Shown here piece after piece: positions 11,027 through 19,142 of a stretch of 64,000 bases of DNA (the stretch's first letter is position 1; each line of letters opens with the position of its first letter). The position numbers and the translations under genes were made by a program. The notes under the pieces are model-generated. The model did no database searches, was not told the DNA's origin, and worked only from the letters and a program-made list of their open reading frames with translations. The stretch comes from Methyloversatilis sp. (GTDB taxonomy: Bacteria > Pseudomonadota > Gammaproteobacteria > Burkholderiales > Rhodocyclaceae), in contig NZ_JAUYNV010000001.1 of the NCBI RefSeq assembly GCF_030698125.1, forward strand, positions 1 to 64,000. Direction: 5' to 3'.

Positions 11027-12118
11027 ATGGCCTCTTCGACACGTTTTCGGCTGCCGCTCGTATCGCGCCTCGCAGCCGCCCTGATGATGCTCGGCGTATC
11101 GCTCCAGCCGGCCTTCGCCAACAGTGTGCAGGAAGCCGAAAAGCTGCTGCGACAAAAGCAGCCGCAGCAGGCACTGGAACAGATCGACCTGTTTCTTGCA
11201 AAAGTGCCGCGCGATCCGCAGGGCCGTTTTTTCAAGGGACTGATCCTGACCGAACTGGGTCGCGTGCCGGAAGCGACTTCGGTATTCCAGAAGCTGACCG
11301 AGGACTACCCTGAACTGCCGGAGCCCTACAACAACCTGGCCGTTCTCTACGCCCAGCAGAAGCAGTTCGACAAGGCCAAGACAGCACTCGAAATGGCCAT
11401 CCGTACCCACCCGAGCTACGCGGTGGCGCACGAAAATCTGGGCGACATCTACGCCCGCATGGCGACCCAGGCCTACGACCGGGCACTGCAGCTCGATTCT
11501 TCGAACATCGGTGCGCAGAGCAAGCTGAACATGATCCGCGAAATGGTCGGCAATACCCCGCGCAGTGGCAGCAAACCGACGTCAGCCGGCACGCTGGCGT
11601 CAACGCCGGCGGCGACCACTGTCGCAGCAGTCACGCCGCCGGTCGTTGCCCCGCCCAAGCCGCCGGAGCCCGCCAAGGCTGCACCACCCGTAGCGACTGC
11701 AACGCCCGCACCGGCAGTCACGCCGCCCGCTGCGTCTGCGGCTGCGGTCGCGCCGGCCGCCGACGCCACCGGCCTGCCGGTGGCCGACATCACGCGCACG
11801 GTCGAGAACTGGGCGGCCGCCTGGGCGCGCAAGGATGTGACCGCCTATCTCGCGCATTACGACAGCAGTTTCGAAGTACCCGGCAAGAAATCCCGCAAGG
11901 CGTGGGAGGCAGAACGCCGGGCACGCATCGACAAACCGGGCGCCATCGAGGTACGGGTCGAAAACGTGCAGGTCACCCGTGACGGCGCCGATCGCGTCAA
12001 GGCAACTTTCCGCCAGCACTACAAGGCCGTGGGCCTGAAAAGCTCCACCACCAAGACGCTCGTGCTGGTCAGCCGCGACGGTCGCTGGCTGATCCAGCGG
12101 GAGCGCGTCGGCGGATGA
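11027..12118 (+). CDS. periplasmic TPR protein with NTF2-like C-terminal domain
   Basis: This 363-residue protein has a signal peptide (about residues 1-31, cleavage after PAFA), several tetratricopeptide repeats (about 33-170), a Pro/Ala-rich linker (about 180-250) and a C-terminal domain from about 258 beginning VENWAAAWARKDV. The C-terminal domain resembles the NTF2-like domain found in some L,D-transpeptidases, and the next gene ends in a related domain. The stop overlaps the next start by 4 bases. The two probably act together in the envelope, perhaps on peptidoglycan, which is inferred from the shared domain and coupling. Confidence 0.75.
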   Translation: MASSTRFRLPLVSRLAAALMMLGVSLQPAFANSVQEAEKLLRQKQPQQALEQIDLFLAKVPRDPQGRFFKGLILTELGRVPEATSVFQKLTEDYPELPEPYNNLAVLYAQQKQFDKAKTALEMAIRTHPSYAVAHENLGDIYARMATQAYDRALQLDSSNIGAQSKLNMIREMVGNTPRSGSKPTSAGTLASTPAATTVAAVTPPVVAPPKPPEPAKAAPPVATATPAPAVTPPAASAAAVAPAADATGLPVADITRTVENWAAAWARKDVTAYLAHYDSSFEVPGKKSRKAWEAERRARIDKPGAIEVRVENVQVTRDGADRVKATFRQHYKAVGLKSSTTKTLVLVSRDGRWLIQRERVGG

Positions 12119-13344
12119 CGGCGATGCGGTACTTTTCCGGACGCGCGGTCGCGCGTGTCCTGCGCAACGCGCTGTGCCTGTCGTCGCTGCTCGTCCCGCT
12201 TGCGATCGGCTCGGGTCAGTCAGGCGACGCCGTGCGCTATTCCGACAGCGGTCCGGAGCCCATGCTCGAACAGGTGTTCCGCCAGATCGAGCGCAACAAA
12301 CTGGGACTTGCGCTCGAACAGGTCGATGCCCTGCTGCATATCTGGCCCAACTTCCGGCTCGGCCACCTGATTCGCGGCGACCTGCTGATGGCCCGGTCGA
12401 GTGCGCTGACCACGATAGGCAATGCGCCGAACGCGCCGGAAGAACGGCTGGCCGACCTGCGCGATGAAGCCGTGGCGCGCATCCGTGCCTACCGCGACAA
12501 GCCACCGGCCGATCGCGTGCCGCGCTACCTGCTGCAGTTGCAGGCGTCGCAACGTCACGCGGTGGTGGTCGACACGCGCCGCTCGCGGCTCTATCTATAC
12601 GAGAACGTAGCCGGTCAGCCGCGCTTCGTTGCTGACTATTACGTATCGCATGGCCGGCTGGGCATCGAAAAGATGCGCGAAGGCGACAAGAAGACGCCGC
12701 TGGGTGTCTATCAGGTCACCGGCTTCCTGCCGCCGGAACGACTGACCGATTTCTATGGAGCGGGCGCGCTGCCGATCAATTACCCGAACGCGTGGGACCG
12801 CAAGCAGGGCCGCAAGGGTCACGGCATCTGGCTCCATGGCACGCCTTCCGACACCTTCTCGCGCCCGCCGCGCGCGTCGGACGGCTGCGTCGTGCTGGCC
12901 AATTCCGATTTCCTCGCGCTGAACAACCACCTGCAGGGCGCGTCGGTGCCGGTCATCATCAGCGACTCGGTGGAATGGCTGACGCTGGACGACTGGCAGT
13001 CCGAGCGCAGCGAGTTCAACCGGGCGCACGAACAGTGGCGCAGTGACTGGGAAAGTCGTGACGTCGAGCGCTTCCTGTCGCATTATTCTGCGCGGTTCAG
13101 CGCCGGCAAGAAGGATCTGGCGGCGTTTGCCGCACAGAAGCGCGCGGTGAACGCGGGCAAGAAATGGATCAAGGTCGGTGTGGACAAGTTGAGCACCTTC
13201 CGTAATCCCGGCCGCGAAGACCTGGTCGTCGTCACTTTCGAACAGGACTACCGCAGTGACAATCTGTCGAACCGCATGCTCAAGCAGCAGTACTGGCAGC
13301 GCGAAGACGGCCGCTGGCGCATCGTGTTCGAAGGCGAAGGCTGA
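12115..13344 (+). CDS. L,D-transpeptidase (YkuD fold) with NTF2-like C-terminal domain
   Basis: This 409-residue protein starts with a signal or anchor segment (about 13-33). The YkuD catalytic domain covers about residues 140-285 and has the active-site motif HGTPSDTFSRPPRASDGCVV with the catalytic cysteine in SDGC. The last 110 residues (HEQWRSDWESRDVERFLSHY) match the C-terminal domain of the preceding TPR protein. Enzymes of this type make 3-3 peptidoglycan crosslinks or attach proteins to peptidoglycan. It is translationally coupled to the upstream gene. Confidence 0.88.
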   Translation: MTAMRYFSGRAVARVLRNALCLSSLLVPLAIGSGQSGDAVRYSDSGPEPMLEQVFRQIERNKLGLALEQVDALLHIWPNFRLGHLIRGDLLMARSSALTTIGNAPNAPEERLADLRDEAVARIRAYRDKPPADRVPRYLLQLQASQRHAVVVDTRRSRLYLYENVAGQPRFVADYYVSHGRLGIEKMREGDKKTPLGVYQVTGFLPPERLTDFYGAGALPINYPNAWDRKQGRKGHGIWLHGTPSDTFSRPPRASDGCVVLANSDFLALNNHLQGASVPVIISDSVEWLTLDDWQSERSEFNRAHEQWRSDWESRDVERFLSHYSARFSAGKKDLAAFAAQKRAVNAGKKWIKVGVDKLSTFRNPGREDLVVVTFEQDYRSDNLSNRMLKQQYWQREDGRWRIVFEGEG

Positions 13345-13433
13345 ACCCGGCCGCCCTTCATCGGTCTGTCCGGCTGACCTGTCCGTTTGCATGCCCGCAT
13401 GAACCCCCGATCACCCAACCCGGAGTCATCCTC

Positions 13434-14009
13434 ATGAAGAAGTTTCTGCTCGCGCTGCTCGCCAGCCTTGTTCCGCTGGCCGCAACCGCGGCCAACCCGC
13501 AGGTCGAACTCAAGACCAGTCAGGGTCCGATACTGATCGAGCTTTTCCCGGAGGCCGCGCCGGCCACCGTTGCCAACTTCCTGCAGTACGCAAAATCCGG
13601 CTTCTACGATGGCCTGATCTTTCACCGCGTGATCAACGGTTTCATGATCCAGGGTGGCGGTTTTGACGCCCAGATGAATCAGAAGGCAACCGGCGCACCG
13701 ATCCGCAACGAAGCCGAAAAGGCCATGAGCAAGGGTGTGCGCAACGCACCGGGCTATCTGTCGATGGCGCGCACCAACGATCCGCATTCGGCCAGCGCCC
13801 AGTTCTTCATCAATCTGGTCGACAACCGCACACTCGACTACCCGTCGCGCGACGGCTTCGGCTACGCCGCCTTCGCCAAGGTGATCAAGGGCATGGAAGT
13901 GGTCAACGGCATCGCGAACGTCCGCACCGGCGACAATGGCCCGCACCAGAACGTCCCGCTGACGCCGGTGGTCATCCAGTCCGTCCGCGTCGTCGAAGCG
14001 CAGCCCTGA
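13434..14009 (+). CDS. ppiA: periplasmic peptidyl-prolyl cis-trans isomerase (cyclophilin)
   Basis: This 191-residue cyclophilin has an N-terminal signal peptide ([19 protein letters not shown]), so it should act in the periplasm on proline bonds. The catalytic blocks [15 protein letters not shown] and [10 protein letters not shown] are intact. The gene follows the transpeptidase by 90 bases with an AACCCGGAG ribosome site. A paralog lacking a signal peptide comes next. Confidence 0.92.
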   Translation: MKKFLLALLASLVPLAATAANPQVELKTSQGPILIELFPEAAPATVANFLQYAKSGFYDGLIFHRVINGFMIQGGGFDAQMNQKATGAPIRNEAEKAMSKGVRNAPGYLSMARTNDPHSASAQFFINLVDNRTLDYPSRDGFGYAAFAKVIKGMEVVNGIANVRTGDNGPHQNVPLTPVVIQSVRVVEAQP

Positions 14010-14091
14010 ACCCGGGCGCGTAGTTGCCACGACTCGCTCCCACCCGCCCCACCCACGGTCGCCCCGCGCGGCCCCGCTTACGGAGATTCAC

Positions 14092-14580
14092 ATGGTCAAG
14101 CTGCACACCAACCACGGCGTCATCACGCTCGAACTCGACGCAGAAAAGGCGCCGCAGACGGTCGCCAATTTCCTCGCCTATGTCGAGGCCGGTCATTACA
14201 ACAACACCGTTTTCCACCGCGTGATCGGCAACTTCATGATCCAGGGCGGCGGTTTCGAACCCGGCATGAAGCAGAAGGACACCCAGGCGCCGATCAAGAA
14301 CGAGTCGGCCAACGGTCTTTCGAACACGGTCGGCACCGTCGCCATGGCACGCACGTCGGATCCGCATTCGGCCAGCGCCCAGTTCTTCATCAATGTCGGC
14401 AACAACCTCTTCCTCGACAAGGACCAGGCACAGGACGGCTGGGGCTACTGTGTGTTCGGCCGGGTCAGCGAAGGCATGGACGTGGTCGAAAAGATCAAGG
14501 CCGTGCGTACCGGTCGTTCGGGCTTCCACCAGGACGTGCCGGTCGAGGATGTGCTGATCGAACGCGCCGAAGTGGCCTGA
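14092..14580 (+). CDS. ppiB: cytoplasmic peptidyl-prolyl cis-trans isomerase B
   Basis: This 162-residue cyclophilin has no signal peptide and is close to E. coli PpiB in length and sequence ([29 protein letters not shown]). It lies 82 bases after ppiA and 20 bases before lpxH. A ppiB-lpxH pairing is common in betaproteobacteria. The ATG at 14092 follows ACGGAG. Confidence 0.94.
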   Translation: MVKLHTNHGVITLELDAEKAPQTVANFLAYVEAGHYNNTVFHRVIGNFMIQGGGFEPGMKQKDTQAPIKNESANGLSNTVGTVAMARTSDPHSASAQFFINVGNNLFLDKDQAQDGWGYCVFGRVSEGMDVVEKIKAVRTGRSGFHQDVPVEDVLIERAEVA

Positions 14581-14600
14581 GCGCTGAGGCGCGACGACGC

Positions 14601-15356
14601 ATGGACCTGTTTGCTTCCGATCTCCACCTGTCGTCCGCCACGCCAGACCTCAACGCGGCCTTCCTGCATCTGCTCGAAGGCCGCGCGCGCGACGCCCGGC
14701 GGCTGTTCCTGCTGGGCGACATTTTCGAGGTGTGGGTTGGCGACGAAGACGCCGATCTGCCCGAACACCGCCCGATCATCGCCGCTTTGCGCGCGCTGAG
14801 CGACGCCGGCACCGACATCCATGTACTGCCCGGCAATCGCGACTTCCTGCTCGGCGCCGGATTCACCGCCGCCACCGGCGCCACGCTGCATGGCGACTGG
14901 CTGCTGTGCGACATCGCCGGACGCGAGGCCTTGCTGATGCACGGCGACACCTTGTGCACCGACGACCTGCCTTATCAGCAATTCCGCCGCATGGTACGCA
15001 GCGCCGACTGGCAAGCCGCCTTTGTCGCGCGCCCGCTCGCCGAGCGCCACGCGATCGCTGCCGACCTGCGCCAGCGCAGCCAGCAGGCCGTCGCCGGCAA
15101 GAGCGAAGAATTGATGGATGCCAACGGCGAAGCCATCGCCGCCGTGCTGCGCCACCATCAATGCACGTTGCTGATTCATGGTCACACGCACCGGCCGGCT
15201 CATCACACGCTCGACGTCGATGCCATCGCCTGCGACCGCTGGGTGATCGCCGACTGGCGCGACCGCGCATGCTGGCTCGAAGCCGACGACCACGACCTGC
15301 ACGCTTTCACGACGGCCGACGATGACCATATCGTGCGCGACGCGCGCTACGCCTGA
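14601..15356 (+). CDS. lpxH: UDP-2,3-diacylglucosamine diphosphatase
   Basis: This 251-residue calcineurin-type phosphoesterase hydrolyses UDP-2,3-diacylglucosamine to lipid X and UMP, the fourth step of lipid A synthesis. The metal-binding motifs are all visible in order: SDLHLS, LGDIFEVWVGDED, PGNRDFL, HGDT and HGHTHRPAHH. It is a membrane-associated cytoplasmic enzyme. The next gene begins within a few bases of its stop. Confidence 0.95.
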   Translation: MDLFASDLHLSSATPDLNAAFLHLLEGRARDARRLFLLGDIFEVWVGDEDADLPEHRPIIAALRALSDAGTDIHVLPGNRDFLLGAGFTAATGATLHGDWLLCDIAGREALLMHGDTLCTDDLPYQQFRRMVRSADWQAAFVARPLAERHAIAADLRQRSQQAVAGKSEELMDANGEAIAAVLRHHQCTLLIHGHTHRPAHHTLDVDAIACDRWVIADWRDRACWLEADDHDLHAFTTADDDHIVRDARYA

Positions 15357-15368
15357 AGGATGACCGCC

Positions 15369-15806
15369 ATGCGCCTGCCCGACTTTCCGGATGAACTGAC
15401 GCTGCGCCTCGGTGCCGACGGCCACATCGAATGCCGCCGTGGCACCGACGAGGCAGCGCCCACCATCAGTTTCGACCCTGCATTCTTCGGCCAACCGGAG
15501 TCTGCCGACGCCCAGCGCGCGCTCGGCCGTTTCGTGTTTTCGCTGCTGCAGGGCATGGCCCCGGCGGCGAACGCCGCGGCCGGCCCCGTCGTCGACGGAC
15601 CGGCTGCGCTGTACGACAACTTCGTCACGCTGCAGAACCGGGCGATGAAGGAATACTCCACCAGCCTGCTCGAAATGGCCGAAAAGTCCCTGCAGCAATC
15701 CGCCGCCGCCGGTTTCGGCCAGGCCATCGATGCGATGAAGGACTGGCCGTCGGTCCGGACCGTCGCCGACATGCTGATCGCCCGCGGACCGGAACAGCCG
15801 CGCTGA
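15369..15806 (+). CDS. hypothetical protein downstream of lpxH
   Basis: I do not recognise this protein of about 145 residues. It is soluble, has no signal peptide or membrane segment, and its second half is predicted helical (ALYDNFVTLQNRAMKEYSTSLLEMAEKSLQQ). The ATG at 15369 is preferred because AAGGA lies 8 bases upstream. The in-frame ATG at 15360 has that same sequence immediately against it. It is probably co-transcribed with lpxH and is followed by a terminator. Confidence 0.6.
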   Translation: MRLPDFPDELTLRLGADGHIECRRGTDEAAPTISFDPAFFGQPESADAQRALGRFVFSLLQGMAPAANAAAGPVVDGPAALYDNFVTLQNRAMKEYSTSLLEMAEKSLQQSAAAGFGQAIDAMKDWPSVRTVADMLIARGPEQPR

Positions 15807-15957
15807 GCGGCTCCGATCTCCCGGACGGAAGGCGGGCTGACGGGCCACAGGCGCCGCTGCAACACCTGCTTGCAACTGGCAACAGCCGCGCGGCCGTGCA
15901 TCGTCTAGTGTTCAGTCGTCGCGATTGCCCCCGGGCAGTCAGGCCCTCTCCTTCCGC

Positions 15958-15984
15958 AAGCCCGCCGTGTGCGGGCTTTTTTTT
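15958..15984 (+). terminator. rho-independent terminator of the lpxH operon
   Basis: A stem AAGCCCGC / GCGGGCTT with a 5-base loop is followed by a run of T. It lies about 150 bases after the last gene of the ppiB-lpxH group. Confidence 0.85.
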
Positions 15985-16049
15985 GCCCATCCCTTGCGCG
16001 GGCCCGGGCGTTCAAGCAACGTCCCCAGCCGCTGGACAACGCTCCGGAA

Positions 16050-16079
16050 AGAAAAAGCCAACTCGCGGGAGTTGGCTTT
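16050..16079. terminator. hairpin just left of the integrated element
   Basis: GCCAACTC / GAGTTGGC with a short loop, flanked by A-run and TT, forms a possible bidirectional terminator. In the ancestral chromosome it would have stood just beyond the 3' end of tRNA-Thr and probably ended that transcript (minus strand). Confidence 0.6.
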
Positions 16080-16093
16080 GACGACTGCATTCA

Positions 16094-16144
16094 TGGTGCC
16101 GCTTGTCGGAATCGAACTGACGACCTACCGCTTACAAGGCGGTT
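16094..16144. repeat. left attachment site (tRNA-Thr 3' remnant)
   Basis: These 51 bases are identical to 23125-23175, the anticodon-arm-to-CCA part of the tRNA-Thr gene. Beyond 16144 the sequence no longer matches a tRNA, so this is only the duplicated end created by integration. It lies 152 bases upstream of the integrase gene. Confidence 0.93.
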
Positions 16145-16234
16145 TTACACGACCAAACCTGACCTCTATTGATACAATATTTACCTTTTATTCAATACTT
16201 TAATAAGTAAATAAGGGTTCAAATCACATCACAA

Positions 16235-16264
16235 GGTTACAAACAACATCATTTGGTTGTAACC
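16235..16264. promoter_or_regulatory. inverted repeat and AT-rich region upstream of the integrase
   Basis: GGTTACAA (16235-16242) pairs with TTGTAACC (16257-16264), and the preceding 16145-16220 is much richer in A and T than the host. This is the expected place for the integrase promoter, an operator or integrase arm sites. The exact role cannot be read from the sequence. Confidence 0.45.
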
Positions 16265-16296
16265 TGAAATTCAACCTGATGGGTGGAGGTGTGACG

Positions 16297-17568
16297 ATGG
16301 GCAAGCTGAACGATGCGGCAATCCGATCCGCCAAGGCGGGAGAAATCCGGCGAGACCTGGCTGACGGTGACGGCCTGTACCTTCGGGTCGAGCCGACAGG
16401 CCGAAAGGTTTTCTACGCTCGCTCAATGCTTGCAAAGAAGGTGCGGATGTACCGTTTGGGGGAGTACCCGGCCGAACTCTCCTTGGCGGAAGCGCGCACG
16501 GCGAACGCAGCACATCGCGCGGAGGTGGCAAAGGCGCGCGCAGGTGATGGCCCAGACCCCGCTAGCGCACGCAAGGAGCGCAAGCAGGCCACCACCTTGG
16601 CCGCCTTCGCGGAGGATGTCTATCTGCCATGGGCGGAGCGCAAAAAGCGTTCATGGCTCGAAGATCAAAGGATCCTCAGCCGTGACGTTCTCCCCTTTCT
16701 CGGTAGCCTGCGAGTGCGCGACATCGATCGCAAGCATGTTGCGAGCGTGGTCGAGCGGATCGAGCGACGCGGCAGCTTCAACGCGGCGTGGCAATGCTTG
16801 AAGCTTGTGCGCCGCTTGCTGGCGCTGGCGGTAGAGAAGGGAGTGATCGAGGCCAACCCGGCAGCCGTCGTCCGGACCATCGAGACGTTCACCCCGAAAG
16901 ATCGGGTGCTGTCCGAACTGGAGCTATCCGCCCTGCTCCGAGTCCTTCCAGCAGTGATGCCGGCCGAACAGATGCACTTGGCCTTGCTGCTTCAAATCCA
17001 CACCTTGTGCCGACCGAGTGAGGCGCGCGAAGCCATGCGCGGCGAATTCGACAAGGTACGCGGGATCTGGACGATTCCAGCGGCCCGATCAAAAAACGGC
17101 GTTGCGCACATCGTCCCGATAACCCACTCGGTCGCGCAGGTTATCGAACGAGCAGAAGCCGCGGCCGATACGCTTGCGGCACAGCGAGGCGAGGAACCGT
17201 CGCCGTTCTTGTTCCCCGGAAAGCTGCGCGGGCGACCGGTGTCTGAACAGTCTGTTGGCCGGGCGATTACACGGGATTTCAAGCTGGAGAAATCGACGCT
17301 GCGCGCAGCGGATATCGAGCCTTTCACGCCGCACGACCTCCGGCGAACAGGGGCAACACACCTGGCAAGGCTTGGGCACGGCCCGATCGTGCCGATGCTG
17401 TTGAATCACACCCCCCAGGGCGTGACACGCCAGCACTACGACCTTCACGACTACCTGCCAGAGCGGCGGGCAGCGCTTGAAGTGTGGTCAAGCCGCCTTG
17501 AAGGCCTGAAAGTCGAACAGACCGCCGACGGTGTAAAGATCACGGCGATTCGGTCCAACTTCGCTTGA
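16297..17568 (+). CDS. P4-type tyrosine integrase
   Basis: This 423-residue site-specific recombinase has an N-terminal DUF4102-type arm-binding domain (LADGDGLYLRVEPTGRKVFY), a core-binding domain (about 95-190) and a catalytic domain. The catalytic residues are present: Arg in LCRPSEAR, HDLRRT, the His in LNHTPQG and Tyr in RQHYDLHDY. Integrases of this class act at tRNA 3' ends, which fits the att repeats here. The ATG at 16297 is preferred over 16279 because GGAGG lies 7-8 bases before it. Confidence 0.95.
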   Translation: MGKLNDAAIRSAKAGEIRRDLADGDGLYLRVEPTGRKVFYARSMLAKKVRMYRLGEYPAELSLAEARTANAAHRAEVAKARAGDGPDPASARKERKQATTLAAFAEDVYLPWAERKKRSWLEDQRILSRDVLPFLGSLRVRDIDRKHVASVVERIERRGSFNAAWQCLKLVRRLLALAVEKGVIEANPAAVVRTIETFTPKDRVLSELELSALLRVLPAVMPAEQMHLALLLQIHTLCRPSEAREAMRGEFDKVRGIWTIPAARSKNGVAHIVPITHSVAQVIERAEAAADTLAAQRGEEPSPFLFPGKLRGRPVSEQSVGRAITRDFKLEKSTLRAADIEPFTPHDLRRTGATHLARLGHGPIVPMLLNHTPQGVTRQHYDLHDYLPERRAALEVWSSRLEGLKVEQTADGVKITAIRSNFA

Positions 17569-17794
17569 AACTTTAAAGTTCGTCCTGATACTCTCTGATC
17601 GCCGTTGGGAAGTCGTCAGCCCAGCAGAAAGTGAAGACGTACCGGGCTTGGCAACCGGAGTACAGGTAGCGCCTCCATGAAAAATGAGGCTGGCAGTCGG
17701 GGACAGGCCGACGACCCTTGAGGGGTTCGCAATCACCAAGCGAGAAAAAGCCACCGCGCACCGCGGTACCGCTCATTTCTTGTTGGAGCCTGAT

Positions 17795-18076
17795 ATGCGA
17801 ACCAAATCGAACTCACCCGTTACCTCAGCACGGCCCTCTGACGCCGCAACTTCGCCTGCTGGTGCAGCCCACGACGGCGACTCAATCCTGAAAGCCCCCG
17901 AGGTCTGCGCGATCTTTCGTCGCAGTCTGCCGAGCCTGCGCCGCGACTGGCGAGCCGGCCGCATCCCCGCCCCTATCCGTATCGGAGTGCGCGCCATGGG
18001 CTGGCGACGTAGTGACATCGAAAAGCACTTAGCGAGCCTTGAGCCAGAAGCAACCCCGGGTCAGGAGGCCGCGTAA
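17795..18076 (+). CDS. AlpA-like helix-turn-helix regulator or excisionase
   Basis: This 93-residue protein has a C-terminal MerR/AlpA-type winged helix (about residues 35-80: APEVCAIFRRSLPSLRRDWR, then a conserved RIPAPIRIG and GWRRSDIEKHL). AlpA-type proteins control integrase or excision in P4-like islands and act as activators in Gram-negative phage satellites. GGAG lies 7 bases before the ATG. An upstream in-frame extension lacks a ribosome site. It is the first gene of the replication block. Confidence 0.75.
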   Translation: MRTKSNSPVTSARPSDAATSPAGAAHDGDSILKAPEVCAIFRRSLPSLRRDWRAGRIPAPIRIGVRAMGWRRSDIEKHLASLEPEATPGQEAA

Positions 18077-18078
18077 CC

Positions 18079-18324
18079 ATGGCCGCCAACAAGACCGCCC
18101 CGGCCGGCTGGACCCCGGCTCAGGGCGATGACCACATTCAAAAGCCCCCTGAGCTTACCTTCGAAAGCGCCGGAAGCAACGATCAGCGACCCGATATCAG
18201 CTCGTCGGCCGCCTGCACATGCCGCAGCCGCGGCGAGTGCATGACGTGCCGCCGGCACATTCACCGCTCGCTACAACGCGAAGAACGCCGGGCTGCGATG
18301 AAGACGAATCGTGGGCGGGCGTAA
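18079..18324 (+). CDS. small cysteine-containing protein of the element
   Basis: I do not recognise this 81-residue protein. Four cysteines and two histidines cluster in CTCRSRGECMTCRRHIHR (about residues 46-63), which could bind zinc. It starts 2 bases after the AlpA-like gene and its stop overlaps the ATG of the initiator gene (TAATG), so it is translated as part of the replication operon. AGGAGG lies 11 bases before the start. Confidence 0.6.
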   Translation: MAANKTAPAGWTPAQGDDHIQKPPELTFESAGSNDQRPDISSSAACTCRSRGECMTCRRHIHRSLQREERRAAMKTNRGRA

Positions 18325-19142
18325 TGTCGTACAAGGTCATGCGCGAGGTCATGGAGAACTTCCGGGGCGGCGGGTCCCACCATGCCGTTATGACGGTGCT
18401 TGCGGATTTTGCAGACGACTCCGCGATCTGCTGGCCGTCCGTTGCGACAGTCGCAAGGCGCATCAGTCGCTCGCGGGCTACGGCACAGAGGATCCTTCAC
18501 GATCTGATCGGACACGGCTTCCTTGTGGTGATCGACAACGCGCATGGCGGCGCGCCAGGTAGCACGCGTCGTTATCGAATTTTCCCGAAAGGCGATGGGA
18601 AGGGGATTAAGACGGGTAGCACCAGTGCAACGGGTATCACTAATGCGACGGGTCGCACTCTTGAGCGCGACGGGTATCACCAGTGCAGCGAGACGGGTAT
18701 CACCACTGCGACCCAAACAAACAATGAACAAACAGTGAACCATGCAGAGCAATCTGACGACGGAATCGGTCAGCGTAAGGCGGACGTTCCGCAACTGAAG
18801 CCAAAGCGAACCCGGACGAAAGCTGCGGCATTAACGCTCAACGATTACCTAAGGCGATGCACGGCCGAAGGCGTTCCGCAACTCCCTGACAGCGACCCCG
18901 TTTTCAGATATGCCGAGAAAATTGGCCTTTCGGACGAGTTCCTTGGGCTCGCATGGAGCGAGTTCTGCCGCGACCACATCGAACGCCAGTCGCAACAGAC
19001 TGACTGGCGGGCGCACTTCCGAAACGCCATCCGCAAGAACTGGCTGAAGCTCTGGTACGTGGACAAGCAGACCGGCGAGTATCGGCTAACAACCGCCGGC
19101 GAGCAGGCCGCACGGGCACAGCACGGAGGGCGCGAAGCATGA
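18324..19142 (+). CDS. O-like replication initiator with helix-turn-helix domain
   Basis: This 272-residue protein has an N-terminal winged helix like phage replication proteins (about residues 15-75: HHAVMTVLADFADD, SVATVARRISRSRATAQRIL). The middle (about 93-130) is low in complexity because the DNA there is an iteron array. The C-terminal half (about 170-245) resembles helicase-recruiting domains of phage O or DnaT-type proteins (FCRDHIERQSQQTDWRAHFR). The stop overlaps the helicase start by 4 bases, the O-then-helicase order seen in lambdoid phages such as P22. I infer that it opens the origin and loads the next protein. Confidence 0.75.
   Translation: MSYKVMREVMENFRGGGSHHAVMTVLADFADDSAICWPSVATVARRISRSRATAQRILHDLIGHGFLVVIDNAHGGAPGSTRRYRIFPKGDGKGIKTGSTSATGITNATGRTLERDGYHQCSETGITTATQTNNEQTVNHAEQSDDGIGQRKADVPQLKPKRTRTKAAALTLNDYLRRCTAEGVPQLPDSDPVFRYAEKIGLSDEFLGLAWSEFCRDHIERQSQQTDWRAHFRNAIRKNWLKLWYVDKQTGEYRLTTAGEQAARAQHGGREA
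18611..18710 (+). repeat. five iterons inside the initiator gene, probable replication origin
   Basis: Five copies of a 19-bp sequence close to GACGGGTATCACCAGTGCA start at 18611, 18629, 18647, 18669 and 18692. Copies 4 and 5 are nearly identical. The third is the most divergent. An A-rich, G-poor stretch follows (18711-18760), a plausible unwinding region. This is the same layout as phage lambda, where the origin iterons lie inside gene O next to an AT-rich segment. Confidence 0.75.

Noticed and set aside
16094-16144. A second tRNA-Thr gene
   Set aside because: Only the 3' 51 bases match. The 5' third is missing, so it is the att duplication.
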